Source: Planctomycetota bacterium
GTDB taxonomy: Bacteria; Planctomycetota; PLA2
Direction: 5' to 3'
Assembly (NCBI GenBank): GCA_023150495.1
Contig: JAKLKT010000009.1
Coordinates: forward strand, 1-16,484
DNA: 16,484 bases
Part shown: positions 1 through 7,242 of the stretch, one piece after another
Position numbering within the stretch: position 1 is the first letter of the stretch
Layout: each line of letters starts with the position of its first letter
Notes under the pieces: model-generated
Told to the model about the DNA's origin: nothing
Database searches by the model: none
The model's input: only the letters and a program-made list of their open reading frames with translations
Position numbers and translations under genes: made by a program

Positions 1-1383
1 GAGGGAGCCGCGCCGGAGCCCGCCGACGCGCCGGAGAGCTACGGCACGCCCTTCGGGCCGTACGCGCTCGACGCGCTCCCCGAAGAGCCCGCGCGGCTGA
101 TCGTCCGCGGCGCGACGCTCTGGACGTGCGGGCCGCAGGGGATCGTCGAGAACGGCGAGCTCGAGGTGCGCGCCGGCAAGATCGTCTACGCGGGCCCAGC
201 GCGAGGCGGCGCGGAGGGCGCGACGGTCGTCGACGCGACCGGCCGCCACGTGACGCCCGGCATCGTCGATTGCCACTCGCACACCCGGATCTCGAAGGGC
301 CTCAACGAATCGGGGCAGGCGGTGACCGCGGAGGTCCGGATCGGCGACGTGACCGACCCCGACTCGATCAACTGGTACCGGCAGCTCGCGGGCGGCGTCA
401 CGTCCGTGAACAGCCTCCACGGCTCCGCGAACCCGATCGGCGGGCAGAACCAGGTGAACAAGATCCGCTGGGGCGTGCCGCACCCGGACGACATGCACTT
501 CGAGGGCGCGCCGCCGGGGATCAAGTTCGCGCTCGGCGAGAACGTGAAGCAGTCGAACTGGGGCGACGACCACACGACGCGCTACCCGCAGACGCGCATG
601 GGCGTCGAGACGCTCATCCGCGACCGGTTCCTCGCGGCGCGGGAGTACGCGAAGGGCCACGAGAGGCGCGACCTCGAGCTCGAGGCGCTCGCGGAGATCC
701 TCGCCGGCACACGGCTCCTCCACTGCCACAGCTACCGGCAGGACGAGATCCTCATGCTCTGCCGGCTCGCGGAGGAGTTCGGCTTCACGATCGGCACCTT
801 CCAGCACGTGCTCGAGGGCTACAAGGTCGCAGACGCCATCCGCGACCGCTCGCTCGGCGGCAGCGCGTTCAGCGACTGGTGGGCCTACAAGGTCGAGGTG
901 CAGGACGCGATCCCGTGGAACGGCGCGCTCATGCACGAGGTCGGCGTCTGCGTGAGCTTCAACTCGGACAGCGACGAGATGGCGCGCCGGATGAACCTCG
1001 AGGCGGCGAAGGCCGTGAAGTACGGCGGCCTGCCGCCGGCGGAAGCGCTCCGGTTCGTGACGCTCAACCCCGCGAAACAGCTGAAGATCGACGCGCGCGT
1101 CGGCTCGCTCGAGGAGGGGAAGGACGCGGACTTCGCGATCTGGTCCGGCCCGCCGATGTCCGTCTACACGCGCTGCGTCGCGACGTGGATCGACGGCCGC
1201 GAGTACTTCTCGCTCGAGAAGGACAAGGCGCACCGCGAGAGGATCGCGGCGGAGCGGCACCGGATCGTCCAGAAGATCCTCGGGCGATCCAAGGAACAGG
1301 AAGAGGAGGGGCGCGGGGAGGAGAAACCGCCCGCGCGCTCGGAGACGTGGCACTGCGGCGAGTGCGGATGCCGGGGAGAGTGA
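1..1383 (+). CDS. amidohydrolase-superfamily protein, metal site intact (5' truncated by window)
   Basis: The reading frame is open from the first base, so the gene starts outside the window; 460 residues are visible. The frame opens with an acidic, Pro/Ala-rich linker followed by the beta-sandwich start typical of amidohydrolases (LIVRGATLWTCGPQGIVENG). The metal-binding HxH is present (H92, H94 of the visible part, in GIVDCHSHTR). Further candidate metal ligands are HCH at 241-243, H269 (FQHVLEGYK) and D323 (FNSDSDE). The closing hallmark RVGSLEEGKDADF is also present. The family hydrolyses C-N bonds in cyclic amides, dipeptides or related compounds; the substrate here is unknown. The last residues (HCGECGCRGE) form an unusual Cys-rich tail after a charged linker. 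The stop lies 2 nt before the next amidohydrolase, so the two are almost certainly co-transcribed. In related two-domain proteins this part follows another amidohydrolase-like domain, so the missing N-terminus may be long; that is inference. Confidence 0.9.
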   Translation, partial: EGAAPEPADAPESYGTPFGPYALDALPEEPARLIVRGATLWTCGPQGIVENGELEVRAGKIVYAGPARGGAEGATVVDATGRHVTPGIVDCHSHTRISKGLNESGQAVTAEVRIGDVTDPDSINWYRQLAGGVTSVNSLHGSANPIGGQNQVNKIRWGVPHPDDMHFEGAPPGIKFALGENVKQSNWGDDHTTRYPQTRMGVETLIRDRFLAAREYAKGHERRDLELEALAEILAGTRLLHCHSYRQDEILMLCRLAEEFGFTIGTFQHVLEGYKVADAIRDRSLGGSAFSDWWAYKVEVQDAIPWNGALMHEVGVCVSFNSDSDEMARRMNLEAAKAVKYGGLPPAEALRFVTLNPAKQLKIDARVGSLEEGKDADFAIWSGPPMSVYTRCVATWIDGREYFSLEKDKAHRERIAAERHRIVQKILGRSKEQEEEGRGEEKPPARSETWHCGECGCRGE

Positions 1384-1385
1384 CG

Positions 1386-2666
1386 ATGCGCGCGACGATC
1401 CCCCTCCTCCTCCTCGCGGCCGCCGCGGCGGCGCAGGACCTCACCCCGCGCGCGGCGCCCCAGGCGGGCCCGATCGCGATCGTCCACGCGACCGTGCACC
1501 CGGTCTCCGGCCCCTCGATCGAGGACGGCTACGTGCTCTTCGACAAGGGCGTGATCGTCGAGGTCGGGAGCGGGGCGCCGAAGGGCCCCGCGCGCGCGGT
1601 CGATGCCCGCGGCAAGCACGTCTACCCCGGCTGGATCGCGGCCTACACGAACCTCGGCCTCACGGAGATCGGCGCGGTGCGCGCGACGCGCGACGACAGG
1701 GAGGTCGGCGACCTGACCGCGGAGGTGCGCGCCGCCGTGGCGGTGAACCCGGACTCGACGCTCATCCCGGTCGCGCGCGCGAACGGCGTGCTCTCGTTCG
1801 CCGCCTTCCCGCGCGGCGGGCTCGTGCCCGGGCGGGCCAGCGTGCTCTCGGTCGAGGGGTGGACGTGGGAGGAGATGGCGGTCGAGACCGACGCGGGCCT
1901 CGTCGTCGAGTGGCCGGCCCCCCGGCCCCCCCCGAATCGCGACGAGGAGAAGGACGAGGCGAAGGCGATCGAGGAGGTGCGGAGGAACCGCGACCGGCTG
2001 GAGCAGGCGTTCCTCGAGGCCCGCGCCTACGCCGCCGCCCGCGCCGCCGACCCGAAGACGCCCGAGGACGTGCGCTACGAGGCGATGCGAAGGGCGCTCG
2101 ACGGGAAGCGGCCGGTCTTCCTCCTCGCGCACGACTACGACCAGATCGCGGGCGCGCTCGCGTTCGCCGCGCGCTGGAAGGTGAGACCTGTGATCGTCGG
2201 CGGGCAGGACAGCTGGCTCCTCGCGGAGGAGATCAAGGCCGCGGGGGCGGCGGTGGTCGTGGACGGCGTGCACCGCTTCCCGAAGCGGAGCGACTCGGAC
2301 TACGACGAGGTCTTCCGGCTGCCCTCGCGGCTCGAGGCGGCGGGCGTCGCCTGGTGCCTCGCGAGCGGCGAGGGCGCTTCGAACGAGCGCAACCTCCCGT
2401 ACGCCGCGGGGCGCGCGGTCGCGTACGGCCTCCCGCGCGACGCGGCGATCCGCGCGATCACGCTCTACGCGGCGCGCGTGCTCGGCGTGGACGCGCGGCT
2501 CGGCTCGATCGAGAAGGGGAAGGACGCGACGCTCATCGTGACCGACGGCGACCCGCTGGAGATCCCGACGGGCGTCGTCGCCGCGTACGTGCGCGGGTGC
2601 GAGATCGACCTGTCGAGCAAGCAGAAGAAGCTCTACGAGAAGTACCGGGCGAAGTATGTGCGGTGA
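1386..2666 (+). CDS. exported amidohydrolase-like protein with degenerate metal site
   Basis: A 426-residue protein. The ATG start two bases after the upstream stop gives a clean signal peptide (MRATIPLLLLAAAAAAQ, cleavage near residue 17). The amidohydrolase frame follows: a beta-sandwich start at residues 30-80, the strand GKHVYPGWIAAYTNLGLTEIGAVRATRD, and the C-terminal hallmark RLGSIEKGKDATLIVTDGDPLE. Where a DxHxH metal motif should lie, the sequence has AAYTN, with Tyr87 and Asn89 in place of the two histidines. No obvious HxH substitute is visible; a later H-x3-DQ segment (AHDYDQIAGAL) is the nearest. A charged helical insert sits near residues 180-215. I recognise this as the 'LGLTEIGAVRATRD' subgroup often annotated simply as amidohydrolase and seen in Bacteroidota and relatives, where the HxH is commonly absent. 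It may therefore be a non-catalytic partner of the upstream enzyme or use a different site. Fold assignment is firm; activity is doubtful. Confidence 0.87.
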   Translation: MRATIPLLLLAAAAAAQDLTPRAAPQAGPIAIVHATVHPVSGPSIEDGYVLFDKGVIVEVGSGAPKGPARAVDARGKHVYPGWIAAYTNLGLTEIGAVRATRDDREVGDLTAEVRAAVAVNPDSTLIPVARANGVLSFAAFPRGGLVPGRASVLSVEGWTWEEMAVETDAGLVVEWPAPRPPPNRDEEKDEAKAIEEVRRNRDRLEQAFLEARAYAAARAADPKTPEDVRYEAMRRALDGKRPVFLLAHDYDQIAGALAFAARWKVRPVIVGGQDSWLLAEEIKAAGAAVVVDGVHRFPKRSDSDYDEVFRLPSRLEAAGVAWCLASGEGASNERNLPYAAGRAVAYGLPRDAAIRAITLYAARVLGVDARLGSIEKGKDATLIVTDGDPLEIPTGVVAAYVRGCEIDLSSKQKKLYEKYRAKYVR

Positions 2667-2674
2667 GTTCGCCG

Positions 2675-2715
2675 GGCCGCTGCAGCCGACGGCCTCCGGC
2701 CGCGGCTGAGCGGCC
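2675..2715. terminator. long GC hairpin between convergent genes, possible bidirectional terminator
   Basis: The arms 2675-2681 and 2709-2715 pair, then 2683-2688 with 2703-2708, then 2690-2694 with 2698-2702. This makes 18 base pairs with single-nucleotide bulges at 2682 and 2689 and a TCC loop. It starts 8 nt after the stop of the amidohydrolase-like gene, and the sulfatase-like gene on the other strand ends at 2816. No T-run follows on either strand, so if it terminates transcription it does so without the classical U-tract. The rest of the 149-nt gap (2716-2815) shows nothing else convincing. Confidence 0.45.
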
Positions 2716-2815
2716 TGTGCAGGCGCGGATCGGACCCACTTCCCCGGCCCCCGCCGAACGGCTTTCGCGGGCGCGCGATCGGACGCGGCGCCGGGCCGGA
2801 CGCGACTTCCCGCAC

Positions 2816-4516
2816 CTAGCGCTGCGGGATGCCCACCGGGCCTTCGTCCTCGACGCCGAGCTTCCTCTTCGCCTCGGCGAGCGCCTGCCCGGCCTCCTTC
2901 GTCGGCGCCCGGCCCGAGCGCTTCAGCAGCCGCAGCAGCGTCCGCAGCGCCTCCGCGTCCGGCGCGGCGACGCAGTAGGAGATCGTCGGCAGGATCGTCT
3001 CGTCCTGCACGTAGCCCTTCTCGATCGCGGCGAGGTCGGCCCACGCCGCCTCGCCGTACTTCGCGGGCACGCCGTTGATCTCCGCCATCGCCGCGAGAAC
3101 GCCCGCCCGGTAGTGGTCCACGCGCGGGCTCTCCGGGATCGCCTTCTGGATCTCCTCGAGCGTCCGCAGCGCGGCCGAGAGCGGCGCCGCGTCACGCCGC
3201 GCGCTGCACGCCTTGATCAGCGGCGGGATGCCCTCGAGCATCGCCCAGTACCTGAGGTACGCCCGCGGGCTCCGGAGCTTCTTGTTCTCGTGGCGCGAGA
3301 GGTAGCCGCCCCCGTGGCGGCGCAGCTCCCCGTAGGGCGGCACCGACGCGAGGAGGTCGCCGCCGGCGCTCCAGCTGCGGGAGCGGAAGCGCTCGAGCGC
3401 GCGGTCGAGCTTCTCGTACGCGGGGTGGGAGAACGGGAGCGGCACCGTCTCGCCCGGGTCCTTCCGCCGGTCGAAGAACTCGACCGACGAGCCGCCCTCG
3501 ACGAGGCTGAAGTCGCCGTCGGTGACCGAGAAGGCCTGGCCCCAGCCGTGGATCGCCCACGTGAAGAGCGACTCCGCGACGAGCGTCTCGTGCGGAGGCC
3601 CCGAGAGATCCCTCCCTTCGCCCTCCACCGCCGCGAGACCGCAGATCCGGCGGAGCGTCGGCGCGATGTCCATCACGCTGCGCAGGCCGCGGTCCTCGGC
3701 GCCCTTCGCGAAACCGCCGCCGCGCACCGCGAGGACCGCGTCGATCGTCGAGCCGTAGCAGAGCGGGCCGTGCGTCGGCTCCTCGTGCTCGTGCAGCGCC
3801 TCGCCGTGGTCCGACGCGAGCACGACGACCGTGCCCCCGGGAACCTCGCGCAGCAGCTTCTCGATCGCGGCATCGACGCGCCGCACCTCGCCGGCGTAGC
3901 GGGCGGCCAGCGAGTCGCCCTCGCGCGTCGGGGCCCGCTGCGCGTCGCCCGGGAAGGCGCGGTAGGGCGCGTGCGGGTCGAAGAAGTGGACCCAGACGAA
4001 CCAGGGCTTCCCCGGGGCCCTTCCCTCGATCCACGCGAGCGGCGCGCGCACCCGCTCCTCGGCCGGCACGTAGCCGCCCTCCTCCTGCCAGATCCCCTCG
4101 TTCAGCGGGCAGTCGTAGAGATCGAAGCCGCTCGCGATGCCGGTCGGCGCGGCGAGCACGGGCCGCGCGGCGAAGGCCGCCGTCGCGTAGCCCGCATCGC
4201 GGAACTGCTCCGCGAGCAGGGGGAACGGGCGCTTCTCGCGCGGCGGCAGCGGCTCCGTCACGTTGTCGTGGATCCCGTGGTCGGACGGATGGAGCCCCGT
4301 GAAGATGCTCGTGTGCGCGGGCAGCGTGAGCGGCACCACGGTCCGCGCCGCGGGGAACCGCGTCGCCTCCCTGAAGAACGCGTTGATCGCGGGCGTGCCC
4401 GCGCCGAGCGCGTCCGGCCGGAGCGTGTCGATCGTCACGACGAGGACGTTCGGGCGCTCGGGCGCCTTGCCGCCGCAGGCCGCGAGCAGGACGAGGAGGA
4501 GGAGAACGCCGCGCAT
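2816..4516 (-). CDS. sulfatase-fold lipoprotein with Thr nucleophile position (copy 1)
   Basis: A 566-residue member of the alkaline phosphatase/sulfatase superfamily. I chose the ATG at 4516 because it gives a lipoprotein signal (MRGVLLLLVLLAAC, lipobox LAAC, Cys14) and has GGGGA about 7 nt upstream. Longer starts at 4591 or 4606 would run into or overlap the end of copy 2 and bury the signal peptide. The catalytic domain shows NVLVVTIDTLRPD (metal Asp30), PLTLPAHTSIFTG (Thr64 at the nucleophile position, His68 in place of the usual Arg), HFFDPHAPY (177-185), ASDHGE (metal D236/H237) and THGPLCYGSTIDA. The C-terminal part, from about residue 360, is helical, resembles no family I can name, and is shared by all four paralogues. 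A true sulfatase needs Cys or Ser at position 64 for formylglycine. A Thr nucleophile, as in LtaS or EptA, points to phosphoester or phosphotransfer chemistry. It probably shares an operon with copy 2, 76 nt upstream. Confidence 0.88.
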   Translation of the reverse strand: MRGVLLLLVLLAACGGKAPERPNVLVVTIDTLRPDALGAGTPAINAFFREATRFPAARTVVPLTLPAHTSIFTGLHPSDHGIHDNVTEPLPPREKRPFPLLAEQFRDAGYATAAFAARPVLAAPTGIASGFDLYDCPLNEGIWQEEGGYVPAEERVRAPLAWIEGRAPGKPWFVWVHFFDPHAPYRAFPGDAQRAPTREGDSLAARYAGEVRRVDAAIEKLLREVPGGTVVVLASDHGEALHEHEEPTHGPLCYGSTIDAVLAVRGGGFAKGAEDRGLRSVMDIAPTLRRICGLAAVEGEGRDLSGPPHETLVAESLFTWAIHGWGQAFSVTDGDFSLVEGGSSVEFFDRRKDPGETVPLPFSHPAYEKLDRALERFRSRSWSAGGDLLASVPPYGELRRHGGGYLSRHENKKLRSPRAYLRYWAMLEGIPPLIKACSARRDAAPLSAALRTLEEIQKAIPESPRVDHYRAGVLAAMAEINGVPAKYGEAAWADLAAIEKGYVQDETILPTISYCVAAPDAEALRTLLRLLKRSGRAPTKEAGQALAEAKRKLGVEDEGPVGIPQR

Positions 4517-4592
4517 CCGTCCCCGGAAGTATCCCGGAAGCGCGCGTCCCGTGGCGAAATCCCGGAGCCCGGCCAGCGCGCGCCGCGGCATC

Positions 4593-6272
4593 TCAGTTGC
4601 CGGCAAGCACCGCCTCCAGGCCCTCGACGCCGAGATTTCTCCCCGCCTCCGCGAGACGCCGGGCGGGCTCGCCGCTGAGCCGCGAGCCCTCGCGCTTGAG
4701 GAGGCCGACCAGCGAACGGAGCGCCTCCGCGTCGCCGGCGCGGACGCAGAGGTCGATCGCGGGGACGACCGTCTCCGGCTGCACGTAGCCCTTCTCGACC
4801 GCCGCGACCTCTGCCCACGCCGCGTCGCGATACCAGGAGGCCTTGCCCGTCACGTCGCCGAGCGCGACGCACGCGAGCGCGCGGTAGTGGTCGATGCGCG
4901 GGGTCCGCGGCGTCCGCTCCTCCAGCTCGCCGAGGAGCCCGAGCACGCTCTCGAGGGCGCCCGCGTCCTGCCTCGACTTCGCGACCTCGACGAACCCCGG
5001 CACACCCTCGATCGCCGCCCAGGTCACGAGGTGCTCGGCGGGATCGAGGAGCTTGCCGTTCTCCCGGCGCGCGAGGTAGCGGACGCCGCGGCGCCGCAGC
5101 TCGCCGTAGGGGGGGACGGAGGCGATCAGGTCGCCGCGCTCCTCGATCGTGCGGTGGCTGCGGTACGCGTTGAGCGCGCGGTCGAGCTTCTCGTAGGCGG
5201 GATCGGAGAGCGGCAGCGGCTGCGTCTCCCGGGGATCGACGCGCCGGTCGAAGAGATCCTGCCGCGGGCCCGACTCGATGAGCGTGTGGCTGCCGTCCGT
5301 CACGGAGAAGACCTGCGCCCACCCGTGGATCCGCCACGTGAAGAGCGACTCCGCGACGAGCGTCTCGTGCGGCGGTCCCGCGAGGTCGCGGCCGTCGCAA
5401 GGGACATCGGCGAGCCCGCACAGGCGACGCAGCGTCGGCGCGACATCGGCGATGCTCCTGAGCCCGTCGCGACGCCCGCCCTCGAACCCGGGCGCCTTGA
5501 GCGCGAGCACCGCGTCGATCGTCGAGCCGTAGCAGAGCGGCCCGTGGGTCGGCTCGCCGTGGTCCATGAGCCCCTCGCCGTGGTCGGACGCGAGCACGAC
5601 GATCGCGTCGTCGCCCGCGGCCCGCACGAGGCGCTCGAACGCGGCGTCCGCCCTCCGCACCTCGCCGGCGTAGAGCACCGGGGCCGGGTCCCCCGCGGCG
5701 GTCCGCCCGCGCGCCGCGTCGCCCGGGAAGGGCCGGTAGGGCTCGTGCGGGTCGAAGAGATGGACCCAGAGGAACCACTTCCTCCCCCGCGCCCCCTCCA
5801 TCCAGCGCAGGGCGGCCTCCGCCTGCTCCTCGCCCGGGACGTAAGGCGCGTCGCGCTCCGGGCACTGGTACACCTCGAACCCGCTCGCCATCCCGGTCTC
5901 CTTCGAGAGGACCGCCTTCGCGACGAATGCCGCGGTCGCGTAGCCCTTCTCGCGGAACTCCTCGGCGAGGAGCGGGAAGGCGCGCTCGGCGCGCGGGGGG
6001 AGCGGCGCGGTGACGTTGTCGTGGATGCCGTGGCGCGGCGGGAAGAGGCCCGTGAAGAGCGTCGCGTGGGACGGGAAGGTGAGCGGGGTGACCGTGCGCG
6101 CGGCGGGGTAGTGCGACCCCTCGCGGAAGAAGGCGTTGATCGCGGGCGTCGGCCTGCCCTCCCCCACCGCGTCGGCGCGCAGGGTGTCGATCGTCACCAC
6201 GAGGACGCACCGGTGCGCGGGCTCCGAGCCGCAGCCGGAGAGCGCGAGCAGGAGGAGCGCGAGGCGCCGCAC
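4593..6272 (-). CDS. sulfatase-fold lipoprotein with Thr nucleophile position (copy 2)
   Basis: A 559-residue paralogue of copy 1. I prefer the GTG at 6272 because it gives a short lipoprotein signal (MRRLALLLLALSGC, lipobox LSGC, Cys14). The ATG at 6329 would add 19 Arg/Pro-rich residues before the signal and reach to within 4 nt of the divergent hydrolase start. Motifs in order: CVLVVTIDTLRAD (Asp29), PLTFPSHATLFTG (Thr65, His69), HLFDPHEPY (171-179), ASDHGE (D230/H231), THGPLCYGSTIDA, and PPHETLVAESLFTW. The helical C-terminus matches copy 1 most closely (SVPPYGELRR, KGYVQPET versus KGYVQDET), so copies 1 and 2 look like the most recent pair. The start lacks a Shine-Dalgarno sequence. A TAGACT hexamer lies 8 nt upstream of the GTG. 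Automated annotation would say 'sulfatase'; the missing Cys/Ser argues against that reaction. The product is expected to be membrane-tethered outside the cytoplasm. Confidence 0.87.
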   Translation of the reverse strand: MRRLALLLLALSGCGSEPAHRCVLVVTIDTLRADAVGEGRPTPAINAFFREGSHYPAARTVTPLTFPSHATLFTGLFPPRHGIHDNVTAPLPPRAERAFPLLAEEFREKGYATAAFVAKAVLSKETGMASGFEVYQCPERDAPYVPGEEQAEAALRWMEGARGRKWFLWVHLFDPHEPYRPFPGDAARGRTAAGDPAPVLYAGEVRRADAAFERLVRAAGDDAIVVLASDHGEGLMDHGEPTHGPLCYGSTIDAVLALKAPGFEGGRRDGLRSIADVAPTLRRLCGLADVPCDGRDLAGPPHETLVAESLFTWRIHGWAQVFSVTDGSHTLIESGPRQDLFDRRVDPRETQPLPLSDPAYEKLDRALNAYRSHRTIEERGDLIASVPPYGELRRRGVRYLARRENGKLLDPAEHLVTWAAIEGVPGFVEVAKSRQDAGALESVLGLLGELEERTPRTPRIDHYRALACVALGDVTGKASWYRDAAWAEVAAVEKGYVQPETVVPAIDLCVRAGDAEALRSLVGLLKREGSRLSGEPARRLAEAGRNLGVEGLEAVLAGN

Positions 6273-6332
6273 GGGCGGATAGTCTACGGGGGGGCGGCGG
6301 AACCGAGGGCGCCGCCGGGGGTTCCACATGCC
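6273..6332. promoter_or_regulatory. 60-nt divergent intergenic region with a small inverted repeat
   Basis: This gap separates copy 2 (minus) from the alpha/beta hydrolase (plus), so both promoters must lie here or inside the flanking genes. A -10-like TAGACT is read on the minus strand at 6286-6281, 8 nt before the GTG of copy 2. An inverted repeat, GGAACC (6299-6304) and GGTTCC (6320-6325) with a 15-nt spacer, could be an operator or chance. I see no good -35 boxes. Confidence 0.35.
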
Positions 6333-7241
6333 ATGCGAGCCGCACTCCTCCTCCTCCTCGCCGCACCCGCCTGGCGCGACGCCAAGGGGGAGTTCGAGAT
6401 CGCCGTGACCGAGACCGTGCGCGTCGGCACCTTCGACGTGCGCGTCACCTGCCCGCGCGGGGACAAGCGCTGGCCCGTGATCGTCTTCTCGCACGGCCTC
6501 TACGGCAGCAAGGACGGCTACGAGCCGCTCGCGCGCTTCTGGGCGTCGCACGGCTACGCCGTGATCCAGCCCACGCATCCGGATTCGATCAAGGGGGGGT
6601 TCCGGGGGCAGAAGGAGGCGATGCAGGCGTGGGACGAGCGGCCGAAGCAGGTCTCGCAGGTGATCGACGCGCTGGCCCTGATCGAGGAGAAGACGGGCAG
6701 CAAGCTGGACCGCGAGCGGATCGGCGTCGGCGGCCACTCGTTCGGGGCGCACACGTCGATGCTCGTCGGCGGCGCGGTCGTCTACCCCGGCCGGCGGAGC
6801 TTCCGCGACCCTCGCGCGAAGTGCACGCTCCTGATCTCGCCGCAGGGCGTGGGCGGCCTCTTCCGCGAGGACTCGTGGAAGGACTACCCGGTGCCCGCGC
6901 TCGTGATCACGGGATCGCTCGACACGAGCCCGGTCAACGACACGAAGCCCGAGGACCGGCTCGCGCCCTATAGGCTCGGCCCCGAGGGGCGGATGCACCT
7001 CGTCTGGATCGAGGGGGCGCACCACGGCTTCGGCGGGATCAGCGGCGCGCGCTTCGCAGGCGCGGGGCCGAAGGACGATGGGCAGGTGTGGGTGGTGCAG
7101 CAGGCGTCGCTCGCCTTCTTCGACGCGTTCGTGAAGGGCGACGAGGCCGCCGCGAAGTGGCTCAGGGACGGCGAGCTCGGGAGGACCGACCGCGCGAAGG
7201 TCCGGTGCGAGACGAAGCCCGCGCCTCCGCCGCCGAAGTAG
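6333..7241 (+). CDS. alpha/beta hydrolase, PAF-acetylhydrolase / dienelactone hydrolase-like, probably exported
   Basis: A 302-residue protein starting at the ATG at 6333, with a short hydrophobic leader (MRAALLLLLAAPAW) that could be a signal peptide. It has the whole alpha/beta-hydrolase core: the oxyanion-hole segment VIVFSHGLYGSKDGYEPL (about residues 49-66), the nucleophile elbow GHSFG (Ser136), a candidate acid in ITGSLDTSP (Asp197) and the catalytic His in EGAHHGFG (His230 or His231). It ends with the low-complexity tail KPAPPPPK. Such enzymes cleave esters or short acyl groups; the substrate is unknown. It lies alone on the plus strand between two pairs of minus-strand sulfatase-like genes. 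Its stop is 1 nt from the stop of copy 3, and its start is 60 nt from copy 2. The location suggests it acts on the same envelope or extracellular substrates, but that is inference. Fold assignment is solid, precise family less so. Confidence 0.9.
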   Translation: MRAALLLLLAAPAWRDAKGEFEIAVTETVRVGTFDVRVTCPRGDKRWPVIVFSHGLYGSKDGYEPLARFWASHGYAVIQPTHPDSIKGGFRGQKEAMQAWDERPKQVSQVIDALALIEEKTGSKLDRERIGVGGHSFGAHTSMLVGGAVVYPGRRSFRDPRAKCTLLISPQGVGGLFREDSWKDYPVPALVITGSLDTSPVNDTKPEDRLAPYRLGPEGRMHLVWIEGAHHGFGGISGARFAGAGPKDDGQVWVVQQASLAFFDAFVKGDEAAAKWLRDGELGRTDRAKVRCETKPAPPPPK

Positions 7242-7242
7242 G

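Noticed and set aside
126..1385. Long upstream extension of the second amidohydrolase frame
   Set aside because: The extension overlaps the first amidohydrolase out of frame and reads as Arg-rich nonsense. The ATG at 1386 with its signal peptide is the true start.
1164..3044. Minus-strand open frame of 626 codons opposite the amidohydrolase-like gene
   Set aside because: Low-complexity Arg/Ala-rich product lying opposite a gene with a clear signal peptide and family match; a shadow frame.
4517..4606. Longer N-terminus for copy 1 (starts at 4606 TTG or 4591 ATG)
   Set aside because: These would bury the lipoprotein signal behind 25-30 residues and, for 4606, overlap the end of copy 2.
6273..6329. 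ATG at 6329 as the start of copy 2
   Set aside because: It adds an Arg/Pro-rich stretch before the lipoprotein signal and leaves almost no space for the divergent hydrolase gene. The GTG at 6272 gives a normal signal peptide.
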